49,166 nucleotides of DNA from an uncultured Clostridia bacterium (GCA_944332395.1 CALVJV010000043.1:1-49166); one strand, 5' to 3'. Counted from the stretch's first letter, positions 1-9,363 are shown. A program made the numbers and translations. Notes: a model not told the origin generated them from the letters alone.

Positions 1-340
1 GAAAATTTTTGCTTTTTAAGTGTATTTTTAACATTTTCTTGCTTATTTAATTTGTTTTCTTTCTTTTGTGTAGATTTAATCAAATCAAACACTTCAATCA
101 TATTTTCAATGGAAGTCAATCCTAAAAAATTTTTGGTGTTATCGAATTCTTTCAATTCTTCTTTATCTATAAGATTTGTGTTTACCTTTAAACTATGACT
201 AAATTGTTTGAAATAGTATATATTTCGAAAAGTTTTATCTTCACAAAGTAAAACTCTTAAATCATCAATAGCGTTTTGTAGTTGTCGAATATGCTTTGTT
301 TGGAGCAACCAAGTTTTTCAGCAATCTTATTAAATTTCAT
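1..340 (-). pseudogene. Frameshifted HTH protein fragment, runs off the window edge
   Basis: An ATG at 340 opens a 27-codon frame whose start (NKIAEKLGCSKQ) looks like a helix-turn-helix. It stops at 257-259. A second open frame, offset by one base, takes over near 285-297 (IRQLQNAIDDLRVLL...) and stays open to base 1. Its end is very Lys/Asn-rich. The two pieces read as one gene if a single base is restored near 290, so this is either a decayed gene or a sequencing error. The rest lies outside the window. No SD is obvious before the ATG. Function is unknown; a DNA-binding role rests only on the HTH-like start. Confidence 0.45.
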
Positions 341-434
341 ATTATCATTACCGCATTTAAAAAATTTTTTCTAATATAGGGCTCAAACTTTTTACAATAT
401 TAAAACATAAAATCAAATTATTATAGCAATAAAC

Positions 435-1151
435 TTACTTATGCTCGGAATATAAACTATCTAAATATTTTTTTATATTTGAATTTTCTCTCCTTATAAG
501 AAACTCAACTTCTTGAAGTATTTGATTGAAATAAAAAAATATATCCAAATGTTCATCACTTTCTTCAGAAAAAGCAACTCCATTATCAACCGAGGTCTTC
601 AAAATTTGTAAAACTTGATTTTGTTGAACGGGATCTTTGAAAGACTCTGGATCTATCCATTTTACTCTTTCTGGTCTTTGATAAAAAGCATTAAGAGATT
701 TTATTCCCAAAAGCCTAACTGAGTCGTCAACCAAAATTTGTCCTCTGCAATTAACAATAAAAGTGCATTTTTCCCCATTTCCCCAAGTAGATGAAACAAT
801 CACACCTCCACCAAATTTGGGTTGATTTTTTATAAATATTCTTTCAGCGGTTTGATATCCTTCACCAAACTCCTCTCCTGTTTTTTCTAAAAAATAAATA
901 AGGCCATCTTCTTTTTTTACGCATGCATACCCCAATTTAAAATCATCAAGCTTGCCATTAATTAATTGATAATTACCGCCAATTTTTTTTAATTTATCAT
1001 TTATATAAAAATAAGCACAAGGCTCCTCGCCTTCTACATAACACCAACGCATTCCTTCTCTAGCGTCGCCATTGTTTGTACAAAATCTTCTAACAAAAGT
1101 TTGTTTTGCTTTAACTTCAATATTTTCAATAAATTTATTAATCTTTCCCAT
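435..1151 (-). CDS. Hypothetical protein with weak WG-repeat-like segments
   Basis: I do not recognise this soluble protein of about 238 residues. The ATG at 1151 is preferred over an upstream TTG at 1166 because a G-rich SD (GGGGGCG) lies directly before it. The middle part contains segments such as GYACVKKEDGLIYFLEKTG followed by a Tyr/Ala/Phe pattern. This resembles one WG (KWG) beta repeat, but only weakly. The C-terminal 60 residues look helical and charged. There is no signal peptide or membrane segment. It stands alone between the frameshifted HTH fragment and plsY, with a non-coding gap on each side. Confidence 0.6.
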   Translation of the reverse strand: MGKINKFIENIEVKAKQTFVRRFCTNNGDAREGMRWCYVEGEEPCAYFYINDKLKKIGGNYQLINGKLDDFKLGYACVKKEDGLIYFLEKTGEEFGEGYQTAERIFIKNQPKFGGGVIVSSTWGNGEKCTFIVNCRGQILVDDSVRLLGIKSLNAFYQRPERVKWIDPESFKDPVQQNQVLQILKTSVDNGVAFSEESDEHLDIFFYFNQILQEVEFLIRRENSNIKKYLDSLYSEHK

Positions 1152-1214
1152 TTTCGCCCCCAACAAATTATTTATAGTTTAACATTGATAATAGATGGTG
1201 TCAATAGCGGAATT

Positions 1215-1859
1215 TTACAATTTCATTTTTTTCTTTGTTGACCTGAGCAAATTTACCTTGCTTTCATTCCCGGTAAATAATCTTTGAATATTTGAACGAT
1301 GAGCGAACCAAGTCAAAACGAATATACAAAACAGCAATATACATATGATTTTTGCATCTGCATTTGGTAAAGTTTTTTTAACTCTTAATCCTTGTGTTAC
1401 AGTTAAAGCCGTTACACACCAAAAACTAGAAACCGATCCGTATTCAAAAGACAACCAACAAAAAAAGCCAACCAAACACACCAATGCAGTTGTAATTGGC
1501 GCCACCGCAAAAAACATACCTATCATTGTCGCTATACCCTTTCCACCTTTAAACAAAAAGATAATTGGAAATATATGTCCAACAATCGCTGAAAATCCCG
1601 CAACATAAAGCATTACATAATCATGCCCAAAAATATAAAAAACCGCAATAGCAGGAATAAAACCCTTTAATATATCAAAAATAAATGTAATAAATCCAAG
1701 TTTAAAGCCCATATTTCTCAAGACATTTGTACTTCCAGGGTTTCCACTACCTAACTTTGTAATGTCTTTTTTTTGAGTATTTGAAACAATTCTACCCCAC
1801 GAGATATTCCCTAGAAAATATGAACAAACAACAACTAAAACAATTTGCCACCAAATCAT
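1215..1859 (-). CDS. plsY: Glycerol-3-phosphate acyltransferase PlsY
   Basis: PlsY is the integral membrane enzyme that transfers an acyl group from acyl-phosphate to glycerol-3-phosphate, the first step of phospholipid synthesis. The 214-residue protein has the family motif GSGNPGSTN at 37-45, the second motif around GHIFPIIFLFKGGKG near residue 92-106, and at least five hydrophobic segments. The basic C-terminal tail (about 25 residues) is a little longer than usual. The start ATG overlaps the TGA of der (ATGA), with a strong SD (GAGAGGAGG) inside der, so the two are translationally coupled. Confidence 0.93.
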   Translation of the reverse strand: MIWWQIVLVVVCSYFLGNISWGRIVSNTQKKDITKLGSGNPGSTNVLRNMGFKLGFITFIFDILKGFIPAIAVFYIFGHDYVMLYVAGFSAIVGHIFPIIFLFKGGKGIATMIGMFFAVAPITTALVCLVGFFCWLSFEYGSVSSFWCVTALTVTQGLRVKKTLPNADAKIICILLFCIFVLTWFAHRSNIQRLFTGNESKVNLLRSTKKKMKL

Positions 1860-3187
1860 ATATTGTCCTCCTCTCCCCTGCTCTTTGTAGTAATCCTTAT
1901 GGGAGTACCAGAAAAATCAACTGAATTTCTAATACAATTTTCTATATGACGTCTATACGAATCAGTCATTAAATCGGTATCATTAACAAATAAAACAAAA
2001 GTTGGGGGTTCTATTCCCGTTTGTGTAATATACCTAATTTTTAACCTTTTTCCATTCTTTTGTGGTGCAGGAGTCGTTGCAAGTGCATTTTGAACAATTT
2101 CATTTAATACCCCGGTAGTTACACGCTTGGTATTGTTTAATCTAACTTTTTCAATAGCTTTCATCAATTTATCAATATTTTTACCCGAAATAGCTGATAA
2201 AAAAACAGGTTCAAAATATGACATAAATGCTAAATCGGAGTATAACTTTTGCTTTATTTTATTTTGCGTATAACTATCTTTCTCTACTAAATCCCATTTA
2301 TTCAAAACAATAATAGATGGCTTTTGTTGTTCATGAACCAAACCAGCAATTTTAACATCTTGTTCGGTAATATCTTGACTGACATCAAAAACCACTAGAA
2401 CAATATCAGCATTTTTTATACTCTCCAATGTTCTAAACACACTATACCTTTCAATTGTTCCATCTTCTATGCTTCTTTTCCTTCTTAATCCAGCGGTATC
2501 TATCAATAAATATTCAACACCCTTATATAAAAAAGGCACCTCTATTGCGTCTCTGGTGGTTCCAGCCACAGGACTGACTATCACTCTATTTTTTCCAACC
2601 AATTTATTTGTTAATGAACTTTTACCCACATTCGGTTTACCAACTATAGCTATTTTAAGCCCAGATTTTTTTTGTTCATCACTCTTATTATTTTCAGGTA
2701 ATAACAAAACTATTTTATCCAATAAATCTCCCAAACCTCGTTTTTGTTCCGAAGATATAGGTATGGGCTCTCCAAGCCCTAAGTTATAAAAATCATAAAT
2801 TTTTTCGACATCAAAATTGTCTAATTTATTAACAACTAAGATCACCGGTTTTTTACTTTTTCTTAAAATTTCTGAAACATCGTAATCATTTGCAACCAAA
2901 CCATCTTTTGCATCAACAAAAAATAAAATAACATCAGCAATATCTATAGCAATTTGTGCTTGAATAAATATGTGTTTTTTCATTTCGTCAGTAGATTTTA
3001 AATCTATCCCACCAGTATCCACCAAAGAAAACTCAATGCCGGCCCATTCTGCATCTCCATAAACCCTATCTCTAGTAACGCCAGGTTCATCTTGAACTAT
3101 AGAAATGCGCTTTCCGATAATCCTATTAAAAAAAGTCGATTTCCCAACATTTGGTCTTCCAACAATTGCTACAATTGGTTTATACAT
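1856..3187 (-). CDS. der: Ribosome biogenesis GTPase Der (EngA)
   Basis: Der is a tandem-GTPase needed for maturation of the 50S subunit. The 443 residues show domain 1 with G1 GRPNVGKST (10-18), DTGG (57-60) and NKLD (120-123). Domain 2 has GKPNVGKSS (183-191), DTAG (230-233) and NKWD (296-299). A C-terminal KH-like domain ends in an acidic tail. Length and order are those of the family. It precedes plsY with a 4-base overlap and follows the radical-SAM gene by 11 bases, so the three probably form one operon. Confidence 0.96.
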   Translation of the reverse strand: MYKPIVAIVGRPNVGKSTFFNRIIGKRISIVQDEPGVTRDRVYGDAEWAGIEFSLVDTGGIDLKSTDEMKKHIFIQAQIAIDIADVILFFVDAKDGLVANDYDVSEILRKSKKPVILVVNKLDNFDVEKIYDFYNLGLGEPIPISSEQKRGLGDLLDKIVLLLPENNKSDEQKKSGLKIAIVGKPNVGKSSLTNKLVGKNRVIVSPVAGTTRDAIEVPFLYKGVEYLLIDTAGLRRKRSIEDGTIERYSVFRTLESIKNADIVLVVFDVSQDITEQDVKIAGLVHEQQKPSIIVLNKWDLVEKDSYTQNKIKQKLYSDLAFMSYFEPVFLSAISGKNIDKLMKAIEKVRLNNTKRVTTGVLNEIVQNALATTPAPQKNGKRLKIRYITQTGIEPPTFVLFVNDTDLMTDSYRRHIENCIRNSVDFSGTPIRITTKSRGEEDNI

Positions 3188-3198
3188 CTTCCACCTTT

Positions 3199-4485
3199 TT
3201 ATTTTTTATTTACCATTTGATATAAAAGTTCTGCCCCATTATTTTCAATTGGCACCACTTTAACACCCAAGGCATTTTGTACTTCCTCTAATGTTGTGTC
3301 GTCAAGAAAGACATCAGAACCTTCTCTCAACATAGATTTTGAAATTAATAATTTTTTACCTAAATCTTTATTTGCCAACTGATCAATCAAATCACGACCA
3401 ACAATCAAACCACTTACGGTAATATTTGTGCCAAAAAATTTATTTTCAATTTCATACAAATTAACACTAACATTTTTACAAATATGTTGCAAGCGTTCAA
3501 TCAAACTTTTCATCATACCATACGCGCTCTTTCCAGTCGCAATTGAAACTTTTTCATTTCCAACTCTTTGATCTAACTCAGATAAAGCGACATCAAATTC
3601 ATGAACAAATTTAGCAATTAACCCAACACCATTCTCTATTTGATAAAAATTTTCATAGGTATCAAATGGCGGAATTTCTCTTTTTGCAATAATATATAAT
3701 TCATCTGCTGCAAAAATTTTTCTTTCACCGAACCATTTTTGACACAACTTTTGCAATTCCTCAACAACTTCAATAGTTTTATTTGCAACTATATTATCAA
3801 CCGGACGCAATTTGGGTAATCCCTGTCTATATTGTGTCAAGCCAACTGGAACAACAGCAATACTTTTAACATATGGTGCTATTGCAATCAATGTTTTTTT
3901 AAGTTCAACACCATCATTAAAGCCAGGGACCAAAACAATTTGTGCATGTATTTCAATGCTTTTTGATAATTTTTTTATGGTTTTTAAAATATTCAATTTA
4001 GAATGATTATTCAATAAACTATTTCTAATTCTTTTTGTAATGGCATGAACAGAAATATATAATGGACTTAACTTTAAAGAAATTATGCGTTTTATATCCT
4101 GATTAGAGCAATTTGTTAATGTTACATAATTGCCTTCAGAAAACGACAACCTATAATCATCATCTTTAATATACAATGATTTTCGCATTCCTTTTGGCAA
4201 TTGATTAACAAAGCAAAAAACACAATTATTGTGACATTCTTTTATTTCAAAATTATCATAAAACTCCAACCCAAATCCTTCTAATGGATCTTTTTTAAAA
4301 ACCAGTACTTGATGTTCATTATTATTATTAATAATCTCTAATTTAATTTTGGATTTTGTTTCTTCAGCGAGAAAATCAATAATGTCATTCATTTTTTTAT
4401 TATTGATTTTTTCTATAATATCATTTTTTTTCAAACCAAGTTCTTGTGCCAATGAACCATTTTCAATTTCTTTTATTTTTAGCAT
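3199..4485 (-). CDS. DUF512 family radical-SAM protein with N-terminal PDZ-like domain
   Basis: The 428-residue protein has an N-terminal PDZ-like segment (about 1-65), then a cysteine cluster CHNNCVFC with Cys84, Cys88 and Cys91. This CX3CX2C form is the [4Fe-4S]/SAM site of the DUF512 radical-SAM family (TIGR03279 type), followed by the DUF512 C-terminal domain. The biochemical role of the family is not established to my knowledge; it is often found next to der, as here. A TATAAT box lies 4493-4498, so close to the ATG that the transcript may be leaderless, and no SD is visible. Confidence 0.88.
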   Translation of the reverse strand: MLKIKEIENGSLAQELGLKKNDIIEKINNKKMNDIIDFLAEETKSKIKLEIINNNNEHQVLVFKKDPLEGFGLEFYDNFEIKECHNNCVFCFVNQLPKGMRKSLYIKDDDYRLSFSEGNYVTLTNCSNQDIKRIISLKLSPLYISVHAITKRIRNSLLNNHSKLNILKTIKKLSKSIEIHAQIVLVPGFNDGVELKKTLIAIAPYVKSIAVVPVGLTQYRQGLPKLRPVDNIVANKTIEVVEELQKLCQKWFGERKIFAADELYIIAKREIPPFDTYENFYQIENGVGLIAKFVHEFDVALSELDQRVGNEKVSIATGKSAYGMMKSLIERLQHICKNVSVNLYEIENKFFGTNITVSGLIVGRDLIDQLANKDLGKKLLISKSMLREGSDVFLDDTTLEEVQNALGVKVVPIENNGAELLYQMVNKK

Positions 4486-4492
4486 ATAATGA

Positions 4493-4521
4493 ATTATAGC
4501 TCAAATTTAAATTAAAGTAAA
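4493..4521 (-). promoter_or_regulatory. Putative sigma-A promoter of the DUF512 gene
   Basis: On the minus strand TTTACT (4516-4521), a 17-base spacer and TATAAT (4493-4498) form a reasonable promoter. The -10 box ends only seven bases before the ATG, which would place transcription start at or next to the start codon. A small palindrome, GACATATTATGTC at 4538-4550, lies upstream and could be an operator, but nothing supports that beyond symmetry. Confidence 0.5.
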
Positions 4522-4564
4522 GTCAATTTCAAATCTCGACATATTATGTCACAAATAAACAATA

Positions 4565-6358
4565 TTATTCCTGTTCAAATTGTGAGTTATATAATGAAGC
4601 ATAAACACCATTTTGTGCCAATAATTCCAAATGACTTCCCTGTTCAACAACATCTCCATTTTGCAAAACCAGAATAACATCAGCATTCTTGATTGTTGAA
4701 AGCCTATGCGCAATAACAAAACTTGTTCTATTGGCTGTTAATTTATCCATAGCTTTTTGAATGATTATTTCAGTTCTAGTATCAACAGAACTGGTTGCCT
4801 CGTCTAAAATTAGCATTGGTGCATTTTTAACCATAGCCCTAGCTATCGTTAAAAGTTGCCTTTGTCCTTGTGAAATATTTGTATTTTCATCCAACATAGT
4901 ATCATATCCGTCTGGTAAAGTTTGAATAAAGTGATGTAACCCAACCAACTTTGAAGCTTTAATCACCGCCTTCCTTGACACATTTGTTTTACTATAAACA
5001 ATATTATCATAAATCGACCCTTCAAATGTCCAACTATCTTGCAATACCATGGCAAACATATCATGAACTTGTTCTCTTTTTAATTTAGAAATATCCATTC
5101 CGTCCACAAAAATGCTACCACTCCATGGCTCATAAAAACGCATTAAAAGATTAACTAATGTGGTTTTCCCTGCCCCAGTAGGTCCAACGATCGCGACTTT
5201 TTGTCCAGCTTTTATATCACATGAAAAATTATGAATTATTTCCCGATCTTTATCATAGCCAAATTTAACATTTTTAAATAAAACATTTCCAACAACTTTT
5301 TTTATTGCTTCATTTTTATGTTCCTCGTTTTCCATCTCCTCTTGATTAAGAAAATCAAAAACTCTTTCACTTGCCGCAGCCGTTTGTTGCAAAGAAGTGG
5401 TGGCTTGTGCAATTTGTGCTAATGGCTGTGTAAATAATCGAATATAAACAATAAAAGCAACAACCACACCAAAACTAGTAATTCCCTTAATTGTTAAAAC
5501 AGATCCAACAACACAAACAACAACATATCCAAAATTCCCCACAAATTGCATAATTGGTTGCATCAACCCAGAAAAGAATTGGGATTTCCAGGCGCTATTA
5601 AATAAATCATTATTAATTTTATTAAATTTATCAATAGAATTATTTTCTGCATTATAAGCCTTAACTACATTATGCCCTGAATAAATTTCTTCAACATGTC
5701 CATTTAATTGCCCAAGTCCAATTTGCTGTTTTAAAAAATACTTTTGGGAATGTTTTATTATAAAAATTACAATAACAATACCAACAAAAGTAGTGATTAT
5801 TGCAGAAAATGCCATAATATAATTAGTTATAAACATCATAACTAAAGCCCCAAAAAACTGGGTCAAACTGCTTACCATTTGTGTTGTACTTTGAGATAAA
5901 GATTGACCAATCAAATCAACATCATTTGTAACGCGGCTTAAAATATCACCATATGTAGTCTTATCCATATAAGATAATGGCAATCTATTAATTTTTGAAG
6001 CGATTTCAGATCTAAATCTTTTTGATAACTTTTGATTTATAGTATTTGTAATGAATCCTTGTAAATAAGAAAGCACTGTTGAAAAACAATAAATAGCAAC
6101 CAAAAAGAAACATATAGACTCAATTTTACCCATATTGAATGGCTCAAATCCATTTTTAAAACTTTCAGTAATAATATCCGAAATCTGTGACAATTTTTGT
6201 GGCCCAATAATAACCAAAACCGAACCGGCTATAGCAAAGAATAACGCTATTAAAAATGGCCATAAATATGGCTTTGCAAACTTATATAAATTCATCCATG
6301 CTTTCTTAAAATTTTTAGCCTTTCGCATGTCACTTTTAACATTCATTGGACCGGGCAT
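4565..6358 (-). CDS. ABC exporter subunit, catalytically complete Walker B
   Basis: This type IV ABC exporter half-transporter (597 aa) has a six-helix membrane domain (about 30-320) and an ATPase domain (about 355-597). Walker A is GPTGAGKTT (392-400) and Walker B is LILDEATSSVD with catalytic Glu520. The signature is the unusual ISQGQ (495-499) instead of LSGGQ. Its ATG overlaps the stop of the next gene upstream (TAATG), so the two subunits are coupled and should form a heterodimer of the LmrCD/BmrCD/TM287-288 kind. Such pairs export drugs or lipids, but the substrate cannot be inferred here. Confidence 0.92.
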   Translation of the reverse strand: MPGPMNVKSDMRKAKNFKKAWMNLYKFAKPYLWPFLIALFFAIAGSVLVIIGPQKLSQISDIITESFKNGFEPFNMGKIESICFFLVAIYCFSTVLSYLQGFITNTINQKLSKRFRSEIASKINRLPLSYMDKTTYGDILSRVTNDVDLIGQSLSQSTTQMVSSLTQFFGALVMMFITNYIMAFSAIITTFVGIVIVIFIIKHSQKYFLKQQIGLGQLNGHVEEIYSGHNVVKAYNAENNSIDKFNKINNDLFNSAWKSQFFSGLMQPIMQFVGNFGYVVVCVVGSVLTIKGITSFGVVVAFIVYIRLFTQPLAQIAQATTSLQQTAAASERVFDFLNQEEMENEEHKNEAIKKVVGNVLFKNVKFGYDKDREIIHNFSCDIKAGQKVAIVGPTGAGKTTLVNLLMRFYEPWSGSIFVDGMDISKLKREQVHDMFAMVLQDSWTFEGSIYDNIVYSKTNVSRKAVIKASKLVGLHHFIQTLPDGYDTMLDENTNISQGQRQLLTIARAMVKNAPMLILDEATSSVDTRTEIIIQKAMDKLTANRTSFVIAHRLSTIKNADVILVLQNGDVVEQGSHLELLAQNGVYASLYNSQFEQE

Positions 6359-8103
6359 TATTCAAGCTCCTCCTTTGAAAACTGACTTAAAGCAATTTCT
6401 TTGTATACCTTGCAATTTTTCATCAACTGCTGATGAGTCCCTTGTCCCACCAACTTTCCGTCTTCTAAAACAATAATTTTATCTGCATCTTTAATTGTTC
6501 CTATCCTTTGAGCAACAACCAATGTTGTTGGCTTATTCTCCATTGCCTGCAATCTTGAACGAAGATTTTTATCAGTTTTGTAATCTAATGCAGAAAAGGA
6601 ATCATCAAAAATTAAAAACTCTGGCTTTCGAGCCAAAGCACGAGCAATAGCTACTCTTTGTTTCTGTCCGCCTGAAATATTCTTTCCAGCCTGCACAATT
6701 TGTGAATTAAGTTTGTTTTCCATTTTATTAACAAATTCAGAAGCTTGGGCAATATCAAGAACGCCATTCAACTCATTAGTATTCAAATCGTTATCTCCAA
6801 AATTGACATTGCTTTGAACAGTTCCCGAAAATAAAACGGCTTTTTGTGGAACATATCCAATTTTTTTACTTAATGCCTCTTTTTTATATTCTTTTATATT
6901 AATTCCATCTATTAAAATCTCACCATCAGTAGCATCATAAAATCTTGGAACTAAATTAATTAATGTACTTTTTCCGCTTCCGGTAGACCCAATAAAGGCA
7001 ATCATCTCGCCTTTTTTTGCAGAAAAAGAAATATCTTTAAGCACATATTCTTTTGCATCAGGATATTTAAAAGAAACATTTTTAAACTGAATAGATCCTC
7101 TTGTTTGTGTATTTCCATCAAAATCTCCATACTTTATAGAGCATGGTTTCATAAGAACTTCATTTATACGCCTAGCAGAGACCGTAGCACGAGGAACTAA
7201 CATAAAGATAATAGTCAACATCATAAAAGCCATAACAACTTGGACAGAATATGACATAAAAACAACCATATCACTAAATAATGGTAATTTATCTATTATA
7301 TCTGCAGACTGAATTAATGCTGCACCAATCCAATAAATTGACAAGGAAAGTCCACTCATAATTAAAGTCATCATTGGGCCCATAATTGACATTGCTCTAA
7401 AAATAAATAGATTGTTTTTATACATTTTTTCATTGGCAACATCAAATTTTTGTTCAGAAAACTTTTCAGCATTATAGGCTCTAACGACTCTCAATCCTAT
7501 CAAATTTTCACGAGTAATTCTATTTAAACTATCAGTCAAATTCTGAATTTTTTGAAATTTTGGCACCACCAAAAACATTAAAAAGCCTATTACAAGCAAC
7601 ATAACAACAACCGCCACCGCGGTTGCCATTGACCATTGCCAAGACTTATTTACAATTTTCACGATTGCCCAGGTTGCCAAAATTGGAGCTTTAATAATAA
7701 CTTGCAAACCCATGCTTATGGTATTTTGAATTTGCATAACATCATTAGTAGAACGAGTTACCAAGCTCGCCGTCGAGAATTGTTTAATTTCGGACAACGA
7801 AAAAGACTCAACTTTTAAAAAAATTAATTGCCTAAGCCTTAGGGCAAACAGCGAAGCAATCCTTGCAGCAAAAAATCCAACGATAATTGAAGCACAAATG
7901 CTACCAAAAGCACAAGCAAGCATATATCCACCCTGCTCTAAGATTTTAGTAATCGAGCTGCCTTCTGTTTGGACTAAAGTTGTCATTTTTGACATAAAAT
8001 CCGGCAATAATAAGTCCAGCCACACATGCAGAATTATAAAACCAATAGAAACAATTATCATTAACCATTCGTTTAATTTAAGATACTTAAATAATTTTAA
8101 CAT
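6358..8103 (-). CDS. ABC exporter subunit with degenerate catalytic site
   Basis: This is the partner half-transporter (581 aa), with membrane helices in about 1-310 and an ATPase domain in about 335-581. Walker A GSTGSGKST (372-380) and signature ISGGQ (476-480) are intact. Walker B reads FLIFDDSFSALD, so the catalytic Glu is Asp501. In heterodimeric exporters one subunit usually carries exactly this Glu-to-Asp change and the other the aberrant signature, which together make one inactive nucleotide site. The gene starts at an ATG with SD AGAGGT, and it is first in the two-gene operon. Confidence 0.92.
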   Translation of the reverse strand: MLKLFKYLKLNEWLMIIVSIGFIILHVWLDLLLPDFMSKMTTLVQTEGSSITKILEQGGYMLACAFGSICASIIVGFFAARIASLFALRLRQLIFLKVESFSLSEIKQFSTASLVTRSTNDVMQIQNTISMGLQVIIKAPILATWAIVKIVNKSWQWSMATAVAVVVMLLVIGFLMFLVVPKFQKIQNLTDSLNRITRENLIGLRVVRAYNAEKFSEQKFDVANEKMYKNNLFIFRAMSIMGPMMTLIMSGLSLSIYWIGAALIQSADIIDKLPLFSDMVVFMSYSVQVVMAFMMLTIIFMLVPRATVSARRINEVLMKPCSIKYGDFDGNTQTRGSIQFKNVSFKYPDAKEYVLKDISFSAKKGEMIAFIGSTGSGKSTLINLVPRFYDATDGEILIDGINIKEYKKEALSKKIGYVPQKAVLFSGTVQSNVNFGDNDLNTNELNGVLDIAQASEFVNKMENKLNSQIVQAGKNISGGQKQRVAIARALARKPEFLIFDDSFSALDYKTDKNLRSRLQAMENKPTTLVVAQRIGTIKDADKIIVLEDGKLVGQGTHQQLMKNCKVYKEIALSQFSKEELE

Positions 8104-8185
8104 AATACCTCTTATTATATTTACAATTTGATTAAGATATCACTAGCGAAAAAAAAGTCAACAAATAAAAAGCTTTTGTAAAAAA

Positions 8186-8262
8186 TGGTCGAGGTGGCGG
8201 GATTCGAACCCACGACTTCTTGGTCCCGAACCAAGCGCGCTACCAAACTGCGCTACACCTCG
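8186..8262 (-). tRNA. tRNA-Pro (CGG)
   Basis: The cloverleaf folds with acceptor CGAGGTG/CACCTCG and anticodon stem CTTGG/CCAAG around loop TTCGGGA, giving anticodon CGG. The T-loop is TTCGAAT and the CCA end is encoded (8186-8188). It is the last of the tRNA genes on this strand, after the DUF6512-like gene. Confidence 0.96.
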
Positions 8263-8312
8263 AAATTAAAACAATTTTACAACAAATAAGAAAAAAATCA
8301 AATCAAAATAAC

Positions 8313-8825
8313 TTAATCCATAAATATAGGTATATTGTTAGGTGCTAAAAATGTAATAATATTGAATGCGACTATAAATAAAAGCAAAAGAACAATAGAC
8401 ACTATAAATAGCCATTTTTTAAATTTAATTTTATCAAAAAATGCAATTACAAAAATATTTGAAACAACCAACGAAAAAAATTCTATTGCTATATCTACCC
8501 ATAAATTATTACCAACGCCAAATCCCCCATGTATTAAATAAAAAAGCGAACTTACTAAATAACATGCCAATATTGCTCCAAGTATTGAGAAAATAAAAAT
8601 ATTTTTTTTGTTGTCAATAAACAACCAAATTGAAATAAGCCACATAAAAATAAACGGATAAAAAACAATTTTTAAATGTTCCCATACACTTTCATTTACG
8701 GGCGAAAACAAAGCAAAAAAAGGATTAGGCACCCACGCATATAAAAAATGCAAAAAAGAACTAACGGCTAACATAAAAACAGGTAAAATCCAAATGTATA
8801 TCTTTCTATATAGATTTTTATTCAC
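8313..8825 (-). CDS. DUF6512-like multi-pass membrane protein
   Basis: About 170 residues with five or six hydrophobic helices. The early segment FFALFSPVNESVWEHLK closely matches what I recall of the DUF6512 family, whose function is unknown. The open frame extends upstream to 9077, but that part covers tRNA-Leu and a terminator. The GTG at 8825 is the first plausible start, placing the first helix directly after a short basic N-terminus (NKNLYRK). No SD precedes it, so the start remains uncertain. It sits between tRNA-Leu and tRNA-Pro. Confidence 0.7.
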   Translation of the reverse strand: MNKNLYRKIYIWILPVFMLAVSSFLHFLYAWVPNPFFALFSPVNESVWEHLKIVFYPFIFMWLISIWLFIDNKKNIFIFSILGAILACYLVSSLFYLIHGGFGVGNNLWVDIAIEFFSLVVSNIFVIAFFDKIKFKKWLFIVSIVLLLLFIVAFNIITFLAPNNIPIFMD

Positions 8826-8954
8826 AATATTAATATATGATATTAAAGAAATAATATTTAAATCAATGCTATCATTCTTTTTCCAATTTATTTTTAAAAA
8901 ATCTTTTACTTTTGGTGGGTTATTATGAAAATTAAAAAAACAATAAAAATATTT

Positions 8955-8988
8955 TAAAACAAAAAGAGAAGAGATCATTACTTCTCTT
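8955..8988 (-). terminator. Rho-independent terminator after tRNA-Leu (TAG)
   Basis: On the minus strand an 8-bp stem (AAGAGAAG / CTTCTCTT, arms 8981-8988 and 8964-8971) is followed by TTTG and a T-rich tail. It ends the tRNA transcript and shows that the frame extension of the downstream membrane-protein gene is not translated. Confidence 0.75.
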
Positions 8989-9000
8989 CTTCTTACACTT

Positions 9001-9083
9001 TGGTGCGGGCGAAGGGACTTGAACCCCCACGATTGCTCACTAGATCCTAAGTCTAGCGCGTCTGCCAATTCCGCCACGCCCGC
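9001..9083 (-). tRNA. tRNA-Leu (TAG)
   Basis: Acceptor GCGGGCG/CGCCCGC, long variable arm typical of class II tRNA, anticodon stem CTAGA/TCTAG around CTTAGGA giving TAG. CCA is encoded at 9001-9003. Confidence 0.95.
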
Positions 9084-9129
9084 AATTTTCTTTTAGAATA
9101 TAAACCCCAACAACAGTCGGGGTTATAAT

Positions 9130-9205
9130 TGGTGATCCATCCGCGATTCGAACGCGGGACAACTTGATTAAAAGTCAAGTGCTCTACCTACTGAGCTAAT
9201 GGATC
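9130..9205 (-). tRNA. tRNA-Lys (TTT)
   Basis: Acceptor begins GATCCAT and pairs with ATGGATC. Anticodon stem CTTGA/TCAAG encloses CTTTTAA, anticodon TTT. CCA is encoded. Confidence 0.95.
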
Positions 9206-9272
9206 GACGATAGTCATGATAACATATATAATTTTTAATTGCAAGCCATTTTGTTAAATTTATAAAACAAAT

Positions 9273-9347
9273 TGGCTGGGGTGGAAGGATTTGAACCCTC
9301 GAATGTTGGAGCCAGAATCCAATGCCTTACCACTTGGCGACACCCCA
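9273..9347 (-). tRNA. tRNA-Gln (CTG)
   Basis: Acceptor TGGGGTG/CACCCCA with discriminator G. Anticodon stem TTGGA/TCCAA around TTCTGGC gives CTG. It is a close paralogue of tRNA-Gln (TTG) at 9531-9605. The two share the acceptor and D-arm and differ in the anticodon and T stems. Confidence 0.94.
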
Positions 9348-9363
9348 CCATCACACAACAAAC

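Noticed and set aside
1152..1166. TTG start giving a 243-aa product for the first hypothetical protein
   Set aside because: The SD lies between this codon and the ATG at 1151, which is therefore the better start.
3199..4485. DUF512 radical-SAM protein as the maturase of the Cys-rich peptide
   Set aside because: It is over 44 kb away, belongs to a widespread housekeeping family with a PDZ-like domain, and lacks SPASM-type cysteines.
8826..9077. N-terminal extension of the DUF6512-like frame
   Set aside because: It covers tRNA-Leu (TAG) and its terminator and carries no family similarity.
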